The notes: generated by a model from the sequence alone, not told the origin. 59,871 nucleotides of DNA from Tepidiphilus sp. J10 (GCA_945897955.1 CAMDGQ010000017.1:1-59871), one strand, 5' to 3'. Shown: positions 38,587 through 46,554, counted from the stretch's first letter. Made by a program: numbers and translations.

Positions 38587-39013
38587 TCCCTGTAGCCCGG
38601 ATGCAGCGATAGCGTAATCCGGGGCTTTGGGCTGCATCAGGCCTACAAAGGCTGGGGAGGGGGGGGTAGACCCGTCAGGTTTTTGAAACCTGACGGGTCT
38701 ATGGCGGGCGCAACCGCCCCATATCCCTCGCCATACGCATCCAACACCCGTTGCAGCGTTGGCTTGAGCATGGCTGGCGCACACCTGCCTCCCGGATTTC
38801 GCTGCGCTGCATCCGGGCTGCAACGGCTGGGGCTGGGGGGTAGACCCGTCAGGTTTTAAAAACCTGACGGGTCTATGGCGGGCGCCACCGCCTCATATCC
38901 CTCGCCATACACATCCAAACACCCGTTGCAGCGTCGGCTTGATCATGGGCTGGCGTGCCACCTGCCTCCCGGATTTCGCTGTGCTGCATCCGGGCTGCAA
39001 CGGCTGACCCGGC
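38587..39013. repeat. Repeat-rich intergenic region with a 174-bp tandem duplication
   Basis: No gene is seen in these 427 bases. A 174-bp unit beginning TAGACCCGTCAGGTT occurs twice in tandem (38667-38840 and 38841 to about 39006). Each unit starts with a perfect stem (AGACCCGTCAGGTTT against AAACCTGACGGGTCT) and ends with a REP-like CCCGGATTTCGCTGxGCTGC followed by ATCCGGGCT. A further REP-like copy (TAGCCCGGATGCAGCGATAG) lies at 38592-38622. The hairpins could terminate transcription from both sides, since pld and miaA converge here. Confidence 0.88.
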
Positions 39014-39982
39014 TCAGGCCGGGAATTCGGTCGGCTTGCCGTTATTCGCTGCCAGGTATGCCTCGGTCTGCCGAGCAATTTCGTCGCGGATAGCCGGCGC
39101 GGCGGGCTCCAGCCGGGTCGCGCCCGACCAGCCGCGCAGCCAGGTGAGTTGCCGCTTGGCCAACTGGCGGGAAGCGGCGGCGCCCTGGTCATGGAGCGTG
39201 GTGGCGTCGATTTCTCCGTCCAGAAACTGCCACGCTTGCCGGTACCCGACGCAGCGCATCGAAGGCATGCCGGCGTCGAGCCGGTAGCGCGCGCGCAATC
39301 CACGCAGCTCCTCGACCAGGCCCTGTTCCAGCATTTGCGCAAAGCGCAGGTTGATGCGCCGATGCAGCCAGGCGCGGTCTTGCGGAAACAATGCGAGCTC
39401 AAGCCAGGGATTGTCGGCTTCGGCATCGGTTTGCCGCCCGGCGACAAGCAAGGCCGACATCGGCCCCCCGGTCGTCAGGCAAAGTTCCAGTGCACGTTGA
39501 ATGCGTTGCGCGTCGTTAGGTTGCAGCCTTGCTGCGGTTTCGGGATCGAGGCGGGCCAGTTGCGCATGCAACGCGGGCCAGCCCAGCGCCGTCGCCTGCG
39601 CTTCCAGATCGGCGCGGATGGCCGGATCGGCAGCCGGCAAGTCATCCAGTCCGCCGCGCAACGCCCGGAAATACAACATGGTGCCGCCGGCCAGCAACGG
39701 CACATGGCCGCGCGCGCGAATTTCCTGCATGACCGCCAGCGCATCCCGTTTGAAGCGGCCCGCCGAATATGCCTCTGTGGGTTCCAGCAGATCAATCAGA
39801 TGATGCGGCGCCCGCGCCAGGGTCGCCGCGTCCGGCTTGGCTGTGCCGATATTCATGTCGCGATAGACCAGCGCCGAATCGACGCTGACGATTTCCAGCG
39901 GAAACCGCTCGCACAGCCAGACCGCCAGATCGGTCTTGCCGCTGGCGGTGGGGCCCATCAGGCTGATTGCGGATAGAAGCAT
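39014..39982 (-). CDS. miaA: tRNA dimethylallyltransferase
   Basis: A 322-residue enzyme that prenylates A37 of UNN-decoding tRNAs. The P-loop is [62 protein letters not shown] and [16 protein letters not shown] are all family segments. The start at 39982 begins [14 protein letters not shown]; upstream in-frame sequence is not family-like. Convergent with the phospholipase gene across the repeat region. Confidence 0.96.
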   Translation of the reverse strand: MLLSAISLMGPTASGKTDLAVWLCERFPLEIVSVDSALVYRDMNIGTAKPDAATLARAPHHLIDLLEPTEAYSAGRFKRDALAVMQEIRARGHVPLLAGGTMLYFRALRGGLDDLPAADPAIRADLEAQATALGWPALHAQLARLDPETAARLQPNDAQRIQRALELCLTTGGPMSALLVAGRQTDAEADNPWLELALFPQDRAWLHRRINLRFAQMLEQGLVEELRGLRARYRLDAGMPSMRCVGYRQAWQFLDGEIDATTLHDQGAAASRQLAKRQLTWLRGWSGATRLEPAAPAIRDEIARQTEAYLAANNGKPTEFPA

Positions 39983-40113
39983 GGTGAAGTTTGAGGTGCA
40001 GGGAAGACCAAGGGTGCGCCAGCGTGGCGCGATTGCCAATGCGGGATCAGGCAAACTGAACAAGGCTGCGTAGCTTAATGGAATAAGCGCCAAGCCATTT
40101 CCGGGAGATATTC

Positions 40114-40851
40114 ATGTCAGTCGCGCTTCAGCACGCATGCTGCACCACCGCCGAATACCTCGACATGGAAGCCGAATCCAGCGTCAAGCACGAATACCTC
40201 GCCGGCGAGGTTTACGCCATGCCCGGCGCCAGCGAGCGACACAACCGCATCGCTCTCAATGTCGCCTATCGCTTCCGCACCGCTGCGCGCGGCGGGCCAT
40301 GCGGGGTGTATATCTCGGACATGAAACTGCGCATCCAGACGCAAAGCAGCTTTTACTACCCTGACGTCATGCTGACCTGCCAGGCAGACGACGACCCCCC
40401 GCTTTACAAAACCGCGCCGTGCATCGTGGTTGAAGTGCTGTCGCCCTCCACTGCCGCGATCGACCGGCGCGAGAAGTGGCCAGGAGTCTGTCGGACTTTG
40501 GTCGTCGATAGCGAAAACCTGCCCCAACGAGGCCATTTTTTACCGGATTCGCTGCCGCATGGTTGTTCCATGGGGCAAGAAGCTGGTGAAAAATGGGCCG
40601 CTGCGGCCGGTTTGCAGCCGACGATTCCAAAGACCGACAGACTCCTTGCCTATCGCAACATCGCCAGCCTGACCGCATACCTGTTGATTGATGCGGAACA
40701 ACGCCGAGTCGAATTCTTTCAGCGCGATGAAGCCGGCGCGTGGCGGCAAGGCGTGCTGGAAGCGGAAGAAATACTCCAGCTCAATTGCGGCGCGTTGACT
40801 ATTCCCTTGTCACTCGATGATCTTTATGAAGATGTCCGCTTCGCTGGCTGA
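40114..40851 (+). CDS. Uma2-family (DUF820) nuclease-like protein carrying an in-frame insertion
   Basis: A 245-residue member of the Uma2 family of PD-(D/E)XK nuclease-fold proteins. Catalytic-type residues are Asp84 (YYPDV), Glu107 (IVVEVLSPST) and Lys121 (RREK). Between RREK and LLAYRN there are 55 extra residues (122-176) not found in the neighbouring Uma2 paralogue, which reads RREKLLSYRRMPS at the same place. The extra DNA is a MITE-like element with inverted ends (see 40482). Its length is divisible by three, so the frame survives, but the insertion abuts the putative catalytic lysine and the protein may be inactive. Confidence 0.85.
   Translation: MSVALQHACCTTAEYLDMEAESSVKHEYLAGEVYAMPGASERHNRIALNVAYRFRTAARGGPCGVYISDMKLRIQTQSSFYYPDVMLTCQADDDPPLYKTAPCIVVEVLSPSTAAIDRREKWPGVCRTLVVDSENLPQRGHFLPDSLPHGCSMGQEAGEKWAAAAGLQPTIPKTDRLLAYRNIASLTAYLLIDAEQRRVEFFQRDEAGAWRQGVLEAEEILQLNCGALTIPLSLDDLYEDVRFAG
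40482..40646. mobile_element. 165-bp MITE-like element inside a Uma2 gene
   Basis: The ends are inverted: AGGAGTCTGTCGGACTTTGG (40482-40501) and CCAAAGACCGACAGACTCCT (40627-40646), 19 of 20 positions complementary. The interior encodes no recognisable transposase. The element coincides with the 55-codon stretch missing from the adjacent paralogue. A target-site duplication could not be assigned with confidence. Confidence 0.82.
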
Positions 40852-40872
40852 AAGGCTTGAGGAAGCGCCTGT

Positions 40873-41454
40873 TCAAACCCTGGCCTGTTCAATCCCGCTA
40901 TCCGCGTACAAATCCAGCATCGGCAGTTCCAGGTCAACGCTGGCCAGATGCACAACCTCGCCGGCTTCGTAGATGTCCTGCGTCCAGCCCGCCGGGGTGC
41001 GGCGGAAAACCTCCACCCAGGCCTTGTTCTGGTCGATCAGCACATATTCATCCAGGCTGGGCATGCGGCGATACGACAACAGCTTTTCGCGCCGGTCCAC
41101 CGGCTCGGTGGAATCTGACAGCACTTCCACCACCAACTTCGGCGCCTGCAGAAAATCCTTCGGCGCGTCCTGTCTCAAATCGGCCGGATCGCACGTCGCC
41201 ACCACATCCGGATAGTAATAAGCAGAATCGGCATGCACCCGCACCTTCATATCCGCCATCCATACCGCGCAAGGCTTGCCGCGTAAATGCTGGCGCAGTG
41301 CGATAAAAGCATTGCCAGCCAGCGTGCCATGCCGCTTGGAAGCGCCGGCCATCGCAAAGACTTCGCCGGCGACATACTCATGCTTGTTGGCAGCATGGGC
41401 TTCGTTGCCGAGGTAATCGGCCTCGGCGTAATAGGTGACAGTGGCATGTTGCAT
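40873..41454 (-). CDS. Uma2-family (DUF820) nuclease-like protein
   Basis: A 193-residue intact Uma2 protein. Visible features are HEYVAGEVFAMAGAS, the YYYPDVVATCD Asp, LVVEVLSDST Glu, the RREKLLSYRRMPSLDEYVLID Lys region, and a C-terminal strand pair. The family is common in bacteria, mostly uncharacterised, and often occurs in multiple copies. It converges with the interrupted paralogue 22 bp away and serves as an in-window reference for the insertion. Confidence 0.88.
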   Translation of the reverse strand: MQHATVTYYAEADYLGNEAHAANKHEYVAGEVFAMAGASKRHGTLAGNAFIALRQHLRGKPCAVWMADMKVRVHADSAYYYPDVVATCDPADLRQDAPKDFLQAPKLVVEVLSDSTEPVDRREKLLSYRRMPSLDEYVLIDQNKAWVEVFRRTPAGWTQDIYEAGEVVHLASVDLELPMLDLYADSGIEQARV

Positions 41455-41496
41455 ATAGGTGCTCCAGAAAACGGGTGCTAAAAATCCGGGGGGTAA

Positions 41497-41802
41497 TCAG
41501 ACCAAGTCGTCGGCGCCATCCACATCCAGCCACCAGGCGCGCGCGGTGTGAAAAAGCGAAAGAACGCGAATATTTCCAGGCTGGACTTCGTAGATGACGA
41601 GATAGGGATAGCGCTGGATGACGAGTTCTCGCGTGCCATCAATTTGTCCAACCCGGCCCAGCATGGGTTGTGATTGCAGCAACGAAACGGCTTCGCGTAT
41701 CTCCCGAACCACATGCCCGCCCGCTGTTTGATTGCGCTCATCAAACCATGCACGGATTGCTTGCAGATCATCACGCGCGGCGGCAGTCCAGATAATCTTC
41801 AC
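41497..41802 (-). CDS. RelE/ParE-family toxin
   Basis: A 101-residue toxin of the ParE/RelE superfamily: IIWTAAARDDLQAIRAWF at the start, VSLLQSQPMLGRVGQIDGTR in the middle, and RELVIQRYPYLVIYEV with RVLSLFHTARAW at the end. The ParE-like C-terminal pattern is more likely than a ribosome-dependent RelE. The start overlaps the antitoxin stop by four bases. Confidence 0.9.
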   Translation of the reverse strand: MKIIWTAAARDDLQAIRAWFDERNQTAGGHVVREIREAVSLLQSQPMLGRVGQIDGTRELVIQRYPYLVIYEVQPGNIRVLSLFHTARAWWLDVDGADDLV

Positions 41803-42023
41803 TCTCGTTCCAACTCCAGGAACATTTCATTGGCCTCCGCCTCGCTCAAATCCCGCGAAGCGCGTGCTTTGGCCACTTTTTCCTCGAGCCAGGCCATTTC
41901 CCGCACATAACGGCCGATGGCGGCGGCGGCCAGGCTGGATTGGGAGCGGCCGCTGGCGGCCGAGGCGCGTTCAATGGCGATTTTTTCGTTTTCCGGGATA
42001 CGGACGGTCAACAAGGCGGACAT
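41799..42023 (-). CDS. Ribbon-helix-helix antitoxin
   Basis: A 74-residue protein beginning with an RHH DNA-binding segment (ALLTVRIPENEKIAIERASA, then SGRSQSSLAAAAIGRYV) and ending in an acidic helix typical of toxin-binding tails (LSEAEANEMFLELERE). It would neutralise the ParE-like toxin and repress their shared promoter. TTGGAG lies just ahead of the ATG at 42023, favouring it over a slightly earlier start. Confidence 0.9.
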   Translation of the reverse strand: MSALLTVRIPENEKIAIERASAASGRSQSSLAAAAIGRYVREMAWLEEKVAKARASRDLSEAEANEMFLELERE

Positions 42024-42597
42024 GGCGCACTCCAATTTCAGGACAGATGCATTCTAGGGTATCCCGAAAAATCCTTGCTTCGCCATTCCGGGGGGAAGGT
42101 GTGTTATGCCCGATCTGGCCGATAAACAGGTTCAAGCCGAAGCCCCCGGATTGAGCTATCGCTCCATCCGGGCTACGGGGATCGCAAGCCGATACACAGT
42201 TGTAGCCCGGATGCAGCGAAGCGGAATCCGGGAGGAAGGTGGTACGCCCGATCTTTGCCGATACACGGGTTCAGGCCAAAGGCCACTGGATTGCGCTATC
42301 GCTGCATCCGGGCTTCGGGATTCAATACTTTTTTTGTTGTCCTGAAATATCTTGTTGCGCCCCTGCAACAGCACTCTTGAGAAATTACATGAGAAGTGAA
42401 CCTGAAATTGCTCTGCCTAATGAGGATGAGCAGAATGCGCTCCAACTTCTCGCGCGAGAGGTTTCAAGGCTCCCTCTACAGGGTGTAGAGGGCGGCGGCA
42501 AGGAAGGGCAAGCGAGTTGAGATCAACCGCAAACCAACCCGGCCACCGCGCAGAGTAAGCAGTTTTTTGTTTTATTAACTTGATAGGAGTTTCAAAC
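42024..42597. repeat. Repeat-rich intergenic region upstream of the porin gene
   Basis: No convincing gene in 574 bases. REP-like CCCGGATGCAGCG copies, in either direction, are at 42144-42176, 42202-42232 and 42287-42314. Two imperfect units of about 90 bp (about 42090-42179 and 42230-42318), each running from a GGAAGGT-type start through GCCCGATCT to ATCCGGGCT, form a diverged duplication. Further on is a perfect 9-bp hairpin (42472-42492) in the probable porin leader. Confidence 0.8.
42472..42492 (+). promoter_or_regulatory. Short inverted repeat in the porin upstream region
   Basis: CCCTCTACA and TGTAGAGGG flank a three-base loop, 105 bp ahead of the porin start. It may be an operator or an mRNA leader hairpin; no T-run follows. 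The porin ribosome-binding site ATAGGAG lies a few bases before the ATG. Confidence 0.4.
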
Positions 42598-43692
42598 ATG
42601 AAAAAGTCTCTGATCGCTCTGGCTGTTGCTGGTGTTGTTGCTGCCCCCGCTTTTGCTTCTACCTCCAACGTTGACGTTTACGGTCAAGTGCGCATGTCCA
42701 TCGACAGCGTCAAGGCTGGCGACATCGCTGCTGGCGGCAACAACGACGGTTGGACGATGACCGATCGCGTTTCCCGCATTGGCTTCAAGGGCGCGGAAGA
42801 TCTGGGCGGCGGTATGAAAGGTATCTGGCAGATCGAGAGCGGCCTGACCGTTGATGGCGCTGGCGCTCTGGGTGGCGCTGCTCTGCGCAACACCTTCGTC
42901 GGTCTGGCTGGTGGTTTCGGTACCGTCGTCCTGGGTCGTCATGACACCCCGTACAAGCTGGCCGGTTCCGCCGACCTGTTTGGTGATACCGCCGCCGACT
43001 CGCAAGGCGCTGGCTTCGGTATTATCGGCCGCAACGGTTTTGATACCCGCGCTCCCGCTACCCTGGCTTACATCACCCCGGACTTCAGCGGCTTCCATGC
43101 TGCCGCCGCGATCGTGGCCGGTGAAGAAAACGTTGGCGGCGCTGGTGCTGCTACTGCTGCTGGCAACAATGCCCGCGGCCTGATGGATGTCTATTCTCTG
43201 GCTGGTATCTACAAGAACGGCCCGCTGAATGCTTCCGTCGGCTACGAGAAGGCTGCCAAGAAAGCCGTTGATACCGTTGGTGGTTTTGCTACCGACTCCG
43301 CCATTGACGCGCTCAAGTTGAACGTCGGCTACACCATGGGCGACATCAAGCTGGGTTACACCTACGAGCGTTCCGACGACCAGGTTGCCAACACCGTTGC
43401 CAATCCGCAGAAGACCGACAAGGGTCACCTGCTGTCCGCTGCTTATGGCATGGGCCCCATCACCCTGAAGGCGCAGTACGGCAAGTTCGACGACCAGGCC
43501 AACGGCGCGACCGAAGCCGCCAACGATCTGACTCGCTGGGCGCTGGGTGCTGACTACGCTTTGTCGAAGCGTACCGGCGTCTATGCCCTGTACATGGATG
43601 ACAACTACAAGCTGGTGAACGAAAGCACTCAGAACGGTGCTGTCCGTCGTGACACCAAGACTCTGTCTGTTGGTATCAACCACTCCTTCTAA
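42598..43692 (+). CDS. Gram-negative general porin
   Basis: A 364-residue 16-strand-type outer-membrane porin. It has a signal peptide MKKSLIALAVAGVVAAPAFA and mature start STSNVDVYGQVRMS, with SRIGFKGAEDLGGGMKGIWQ and the constriction-loop region FVGLAGGFGTVVLGRHDTPY. The C-terminus LSVGINHSF ends in Phe for BAM recognition. Codon use shifts to GCT/GGT/CGT-rich choices unlike its neighbours, consistent with very high expression. A strong terminator follows. Confidence 0.96.
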   Translation: MKKSLIALAVAGVVAAPAFASTSNVDVYGQVRMSIDSVKAGDIAAGGNNDGWTMTDRVSRIGFKGAEDLGGGMKGIWQIESGLTVDGAGALGGAALRNTFVGLAGGFGTVVLGRHDTPYKLAGSADLFGDTAADSQGAGFGIIGRNGFDTRAPATLAYITPDFSGFHAAAAIVAGEENVGGAGAATAAGNNARGLMDVYSLAGIYKNGPLNASVGYEKAAKKAVDTVGGFATDSAIDALKLNVGYTMGDIKLGYTYERSDDQVANTVANPQKTDKGHLLSAAYGMGPITLKAQYGKFDDQANGATEAANDLTRWALGADYALSKRTGVYALYMDDNYKLVNESTQNGAVRRDTKTLSVGINHSF

Positions 43693-43733
43693 TTCTTTGC
43701 CGGGGCAACCCGGTTGAGGTTTGAAGAGTTGAA

Positions 43734-43768
43734 ACGGGCGCGATGCAAATCGCGCCCGTTTTGTTTTG
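43734..43768 (+). terminator. Intrinsic terminator after the porin gene
   Basis: ACGGGCGCGAT (43734-43744) pairs with ATCGCGCCCGT (43749-43759) around a GCAA tetraloop, followed by TTTTGTTTT. Its stem and loop are repeated almost exactly at 44063. Confidence 0.92.
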
Positions 43769-43802
43769 ATACACTCGGCATCACGATGATAAGCGGAACA
43801 TT

Positions 43803-44042
43803 ATGTCCACCATCACATTCGATATATTGAAATTCGCCAAGCGCCTCGAAGCGGCGGGGATGCCAACGTTACAGGCGGAAGCATTCGCGGAAGCGTTTCG
43901 CGATGCGACAGGTGAAGAACTTGTTACCAAGGATTTCTTGAAAGCCGAAATAGAATCCGCCAAAACAGATCTGGTCAAATGGATTGCCGGGATGTTGATC
44001 GCGCAAGCCGCGTTGATCGCCGCGCTGGTTAAATTGCTTTGA
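43803..44042 (+). CDS. DUF1640 coiled-coil membrane protein
   Basis: A 79-residue protein. The N-terminal helical part (ITFDILKFAKRLEAAGMPTL, then QAEAFAEAFRDATGEELVTK) is followed by a charged helix and a C-terminal membrane span (GMLIAQAALIAALVKLL). This is the bacterial DUF1640 architecture, usually a small tail-anchored coiled coil of unknown function, distantly like mitochondrial CCDC90 proteins. It lies between two copies of the same terminator. Confidence 0.82.
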   Translation: MSTITFDILKFAKRLEAAGMPTLQAEAFAEAFRDATGEELVTKDFLKAEIESAKTDLVKWIAGMLIAQAALIAALVKLL

Positions 44043-44062
44043 AGCGCTGCGGGCGCTGAAGC

Positions 44063-44094
44063 CGGGCGCGATGCAAATCGCGCCCGTTTTTTTT
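44063..44094 (+). terminator. Intrinsic terminator after the DUF1640 gene
   Basis: CGGGCGCGAT (44063-44072) and ATCGCGCCCG (44077-44086) with a GCAA loop, followed by eight T's. The hairpin duplicates that behind the porin 330 bp upstream. Confidence 0.92.
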
Positions 44095-44157
44095 GTGCGA
44101 GGGTTGCCGGGCGTTGAAAACCTTGTAACGATTTCCCCCAAGGATTCAGGACGTAAA

Positions 44158-44197
44158 AAAGGCTGACCGGGGTTTCCCCCGGTCAGCCTTTCATTTT
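44158..44197. terminator. Terminator after the 615-residue protein gene, probably bidirectional
   Basis: AAAGGCTGACCGGGG (44158-44172) pairs perfectly with CCCCGGTCAGCCTTT (44177-44191) around a TTTC loop. T-runs occur on both strands (A's before, ATTTTTTC after). It lies 13 bp beyond the stop of the minus-strand gene. Confidence 0.93.
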
Positions 44198-44209
44198 TTC
44201 AGCGTGGAA

Positions 44210-46057
44210 TCAGTGCGCTTGCACGCCGGGGCCGAAGAAGCGGTAGCCCACGCGCAACTGGCGGCTGAGTTCGTAACGCTTCTTGTCGGTATCCGCGCTG
44301 AAGCTCGCTGCGATGGTGTGGTATGCCTTGTCCGCCCAGGCGCCGTCCATCAGGAGATCGGCGACACCTTCAGCCCAGCGCAGTTTGTCGCTCGTGGTGG
44401 TCAGATGGCCACCACAGGCATCCATCAACGGGGCGATTTCGGAAGTCGGCAGTTCGTAGGCCTTCAGGCGATTGGCCAGTTGCACGCACTGGTCGCCACT
44501 GGCGCAGGCTGCTGCGGCCTTGGCGAACAGCGCATTGGCAGCGGCATTGTCGCCAATGTCGCGGTACAACTTGGCGGTATGCGCCAGCGCGTAGTGGTCC
44601 TTGGCGCGGCTTGCGGCATCGCCCAGGAGTTTGGCGGCCATGGCGGAATCACCGAGCGCGGTCTGCACGGTTTCCGCCATCTTGGTGTAGTCATAGGCGC
44701 TGTCGCCCAGCGCACGGGCTTCGGCATAGGTGCGGGCGCGCGCTTTGCCGTACTCGGCATCTTTCATTTCGGTGGCGCATGTCAGCACGATTTCACGGAA
44801 CCAGACGAAGTCGGCTGCGTTGGCGACGCTTTCGTCGAGCAGTTTGCCCAGCCAGGCCTTGTCACCCAGGCGATCGACGCCAAGGATCAGTGATTTGAAG
44901 CGGGCAAAGTGGAAGCCCCCTTCGGCACGCATCTGGGTTTCGGCCAGTCCGAGCACCTTGCCGGCGTAGGCGGCATCTTCCAGTTCAGCCATGATGCGAT
45001 CAGCCAGTGCGATGAACTGCTTGATCGTGGTGCATTTGGCTTCTTCGTTCTGGAGTTCGGTGTACTTGGCCTGGTTGGCCTCGCGCTTGACCAGCTTGCC
45101 CTTGACGCGCTCGACGCGGGCGGTATCGCTGGCAAAGTGCTTGTCCACCGCGTCGACGATTTTTCTCATGTCGAACAGGTTGCCAACGGCTTCTTCCGCC
45201 TTGTCCAGCATTTCGGCTGCGCCAGTCTTGTCACCTGACGTTGCGCAGGCGTCGGCCAACTGGATCAGTTCGTCGGTCGAGGTTGCCAGAGCGCCGCCCT
45301 TGGCGAGTACGGCCTTGGCAAAGTCCGGGTTGCCTGCGGCGGCGGCCAGCACCTGCATCAGCGCGGTAAAGTCCTTGGCGGAATCGAGCGCCTTGTCATA
45401 GAGGCCGGCGGCAGCAGCGGGATCGATGTCGTTCATTGCACCGGACAGCGCAATCAAATCGGCCGGGCTGCTGTACTTCGCCGCACCTTCGTTGATGATC
45501 TCGACGCCCTTGGCTTTGTCGCCGCCGGCAACCATCTTGGCGAGGCGAGCGAAGTCGCCGGCACGGCCGCATTTGGTCTTGATCTTGTCGATGATCTGGC
45601 CAAACAGCGCAGCATCGTTCAACTCGGCAACCACCGCAGCCAGGCCGTAGAGTTCTTCGGTAACCGAAACCTCTTTCAATGCGCCCGCCAATGCTTTGGC
45701 AGCGGCGGCGGAATCGTTCAGCGCCAGCCATTGCCCCATGCCGACAGCCACTTTTTCGCTGCCGTCCATTGCGAAATCCGCGCCCTGACCAAGCATTTCC
45801 TTGGCTTTGGCGGCATCGCCCAGCGCCTGATAGCCAATTGCCAGTGCGACGAAATCCTTGGTGAACATGGCATCGCCGGCCACCTTGTCGAGCGCGGCGC
45901 GGGCAGCGGCATCGCCAGTAAATGCGGCGCCGCTGAGCAATTCCTTGGCGTAGCCCATATCGGCCGGCGCTTCAAAGGCGTCACGGGCAATGGCGAACAG
46001 ATTTGCGGCGCTGGTGCAGGCAGCGGCTTTGGCGGCGAGGGTGTCGCGGGTGGCCAT
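44210..46057 (-). CDS. Large uncharacterised helical-repeat protein
   Basis: A 615-residue soluble protein without a signal peptide or membrane helix. It is made almost entirely of Ala-rich helix pairs of about 31-35 residues with loosely repeated patterns such as AAEMLDKAEEAVGN, AAGLYDKALDSAKDF, AAKLLGDAASRAKDH and LALADRIMAELEDAAYAGKV-like segments (true text IALADRIMAELEDAAYAGKV). This resembles a TPR/Sel1-type solenoid but does not match the usual consensus. Seven or more cysteines are spread over the helices (AACTSAANLF, DACATSGD, KCTTIKQF, DACGGHL). The start follows AAGGAGTTGTCTC. It is monocistronic with its own strong terminator. I cannot name a function. Confidence 0.85.
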   Translation of the reverse strand: MATRDTLAAKAAACTSAANLFAIARDAFEAPADMGYAKELLSGAAFTGDAAARAALDKVAGDAMFTKDFVALAIGYQALGDAAKAKEMLGQGADFAMDGSEKVAVGMGQWLALNDSAAAAKALAGALKEVSVTEELYGLAAVVAELNDAALFGQIIDKIKTKCGRAGDFARLAKMVAGGDKAKGVEIINEGAAKYSSPADLIALSGAMNDIDPAAAAGLYDKALDSAKDFTALMQVLAAAAGNPDFAKAVLAKGGALATSTDELIQLADACATSGDKTGAAEMLDKAEEAVGNLFDMRKIVDAVDKHFASDTARVERVKGKLVKREANQAKYTELQNEEAKCTTIKQFIALADRIMAELEDAAYAGKVLGLAETQMRAEGGFHFARFKSLILGVDRLGDKAWLGKLLDESVANAADFVWFREIVLTCATEMKDAEYGKARARTYAEARALGDSAYDYTKMAETVQTALGDSAMAAKLLGDAASRAKDHYALAHTAKLYRDIGDNAAANALFAKAAAACASGDQCVQLANRLKAYELPTSEIAPLMDACGGHLTTTSDKLRWAEGVADLLMDGAWADKAYHTIAASFSADTDKKRYELSRQLRVGYRFFGPGVQAH

Positions 46058-46169
46058 GAGACAACTCCTTGGAAATTTGGGAAAACAACGATGGCGCGCG
46101 AGTTTACCGGCGCCTTACCCCATTGTCAGCGCGGCTTTGTTTATGGGCGTATGACCCGAATTTATGTAA

Positions 46170-46252
46170 GGAGTCGAGCAACAATAACTTGAACATTCTG
46201 GCCGCGCCCGGCGGCGCGTCAATAATTGTCCAGGTGATTGTTGCTCGACTCC
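46170..46252. repeat. 83-bp palindromic element
   Basis: GGAGTCGAGCAACAAT (46170-46185) is perfectly inverted at 46237-46252 (ATTGTTGCTCGACTCC). Pairing continues imperfectly inward for about 12 more bases towards a GC-rich loop. It sits between the promoter side of the repeat-protein gene and the small hypothetical gene, and looks like a small MITE or REPIN-type element. Confidence 0.8.
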
Positions 46253-46290
46253 CAAGCGGCGGGTTTCCGCCGCGATCCGCTCGGATTCAG

Positions 46291-46554
46291 TCAGCCGGCA
46301 TTGCCATTGCGCTTTTGCAGTGTCCGCACGACTGCGGCAACCAGCGCCTCGATTTCATGGCCGCTGAGATCGGGATAAGCCTGATGCAGTTGATTCATCG
46401 CGCGATAAAGGCTGGTGCCATTGAACGCGTCAGGTTTGCTGAACAGCGGTTTGAGCAGCGTCAACGCCGAATCAAAGCGGTTGCGCACCAGCAGGCTGAC
46501 TCTTCGATCCGCTGTTATGGTTGTGTAGGTGGGTGTAATACCCTGCGTGTTCAT
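46291..46554 (-). CDS. Small hypothetical protein
   Basis: An 87-residue protein I do not recognise. An N-terminal extended part (TPTYTTITADRRVSLLVRNR) is followed by helices (DALTLLKPLF-like SALTLLKPLFSKPDAF and SGHEIEALVAAVVRTLQKRN). GGAG lies six bases ahead of the ATG at 46554, preferred over a start five codons earlier. The flanking 170-bp gap to the oxygenase gene is AT-rich with no gene seen. Confidence 0.6.
   Translation of the reverse strand: MNTQGITPTYTTITADRRVSLLVRNRFDSALTLLKPLFSKPDAFNGTSLYRAMNQLHQAYPDLSGHEIEALVAAVVRTLQKRNGNAG

Noticed and set aside
38667..39006. The two repeated units considered as a CRISPR array
   Set aside because: Only two near-identical 174-bp units without unique spacers, and no cas genes in the window.
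40063..40105. tRNA-like string GCGTAGCTTAATGG upstream of the Uma2 gene
   Set aside because: It resembles a D-arm, but no anticodon arm, T-arm or acceptor pairing can be built around it.
42239..42520. 93-codon open frame upstream of the porin
   Set aside because: It begins inside REP-like repeats, lacks a ribosome-binding site and shows no domain; treated as chance.
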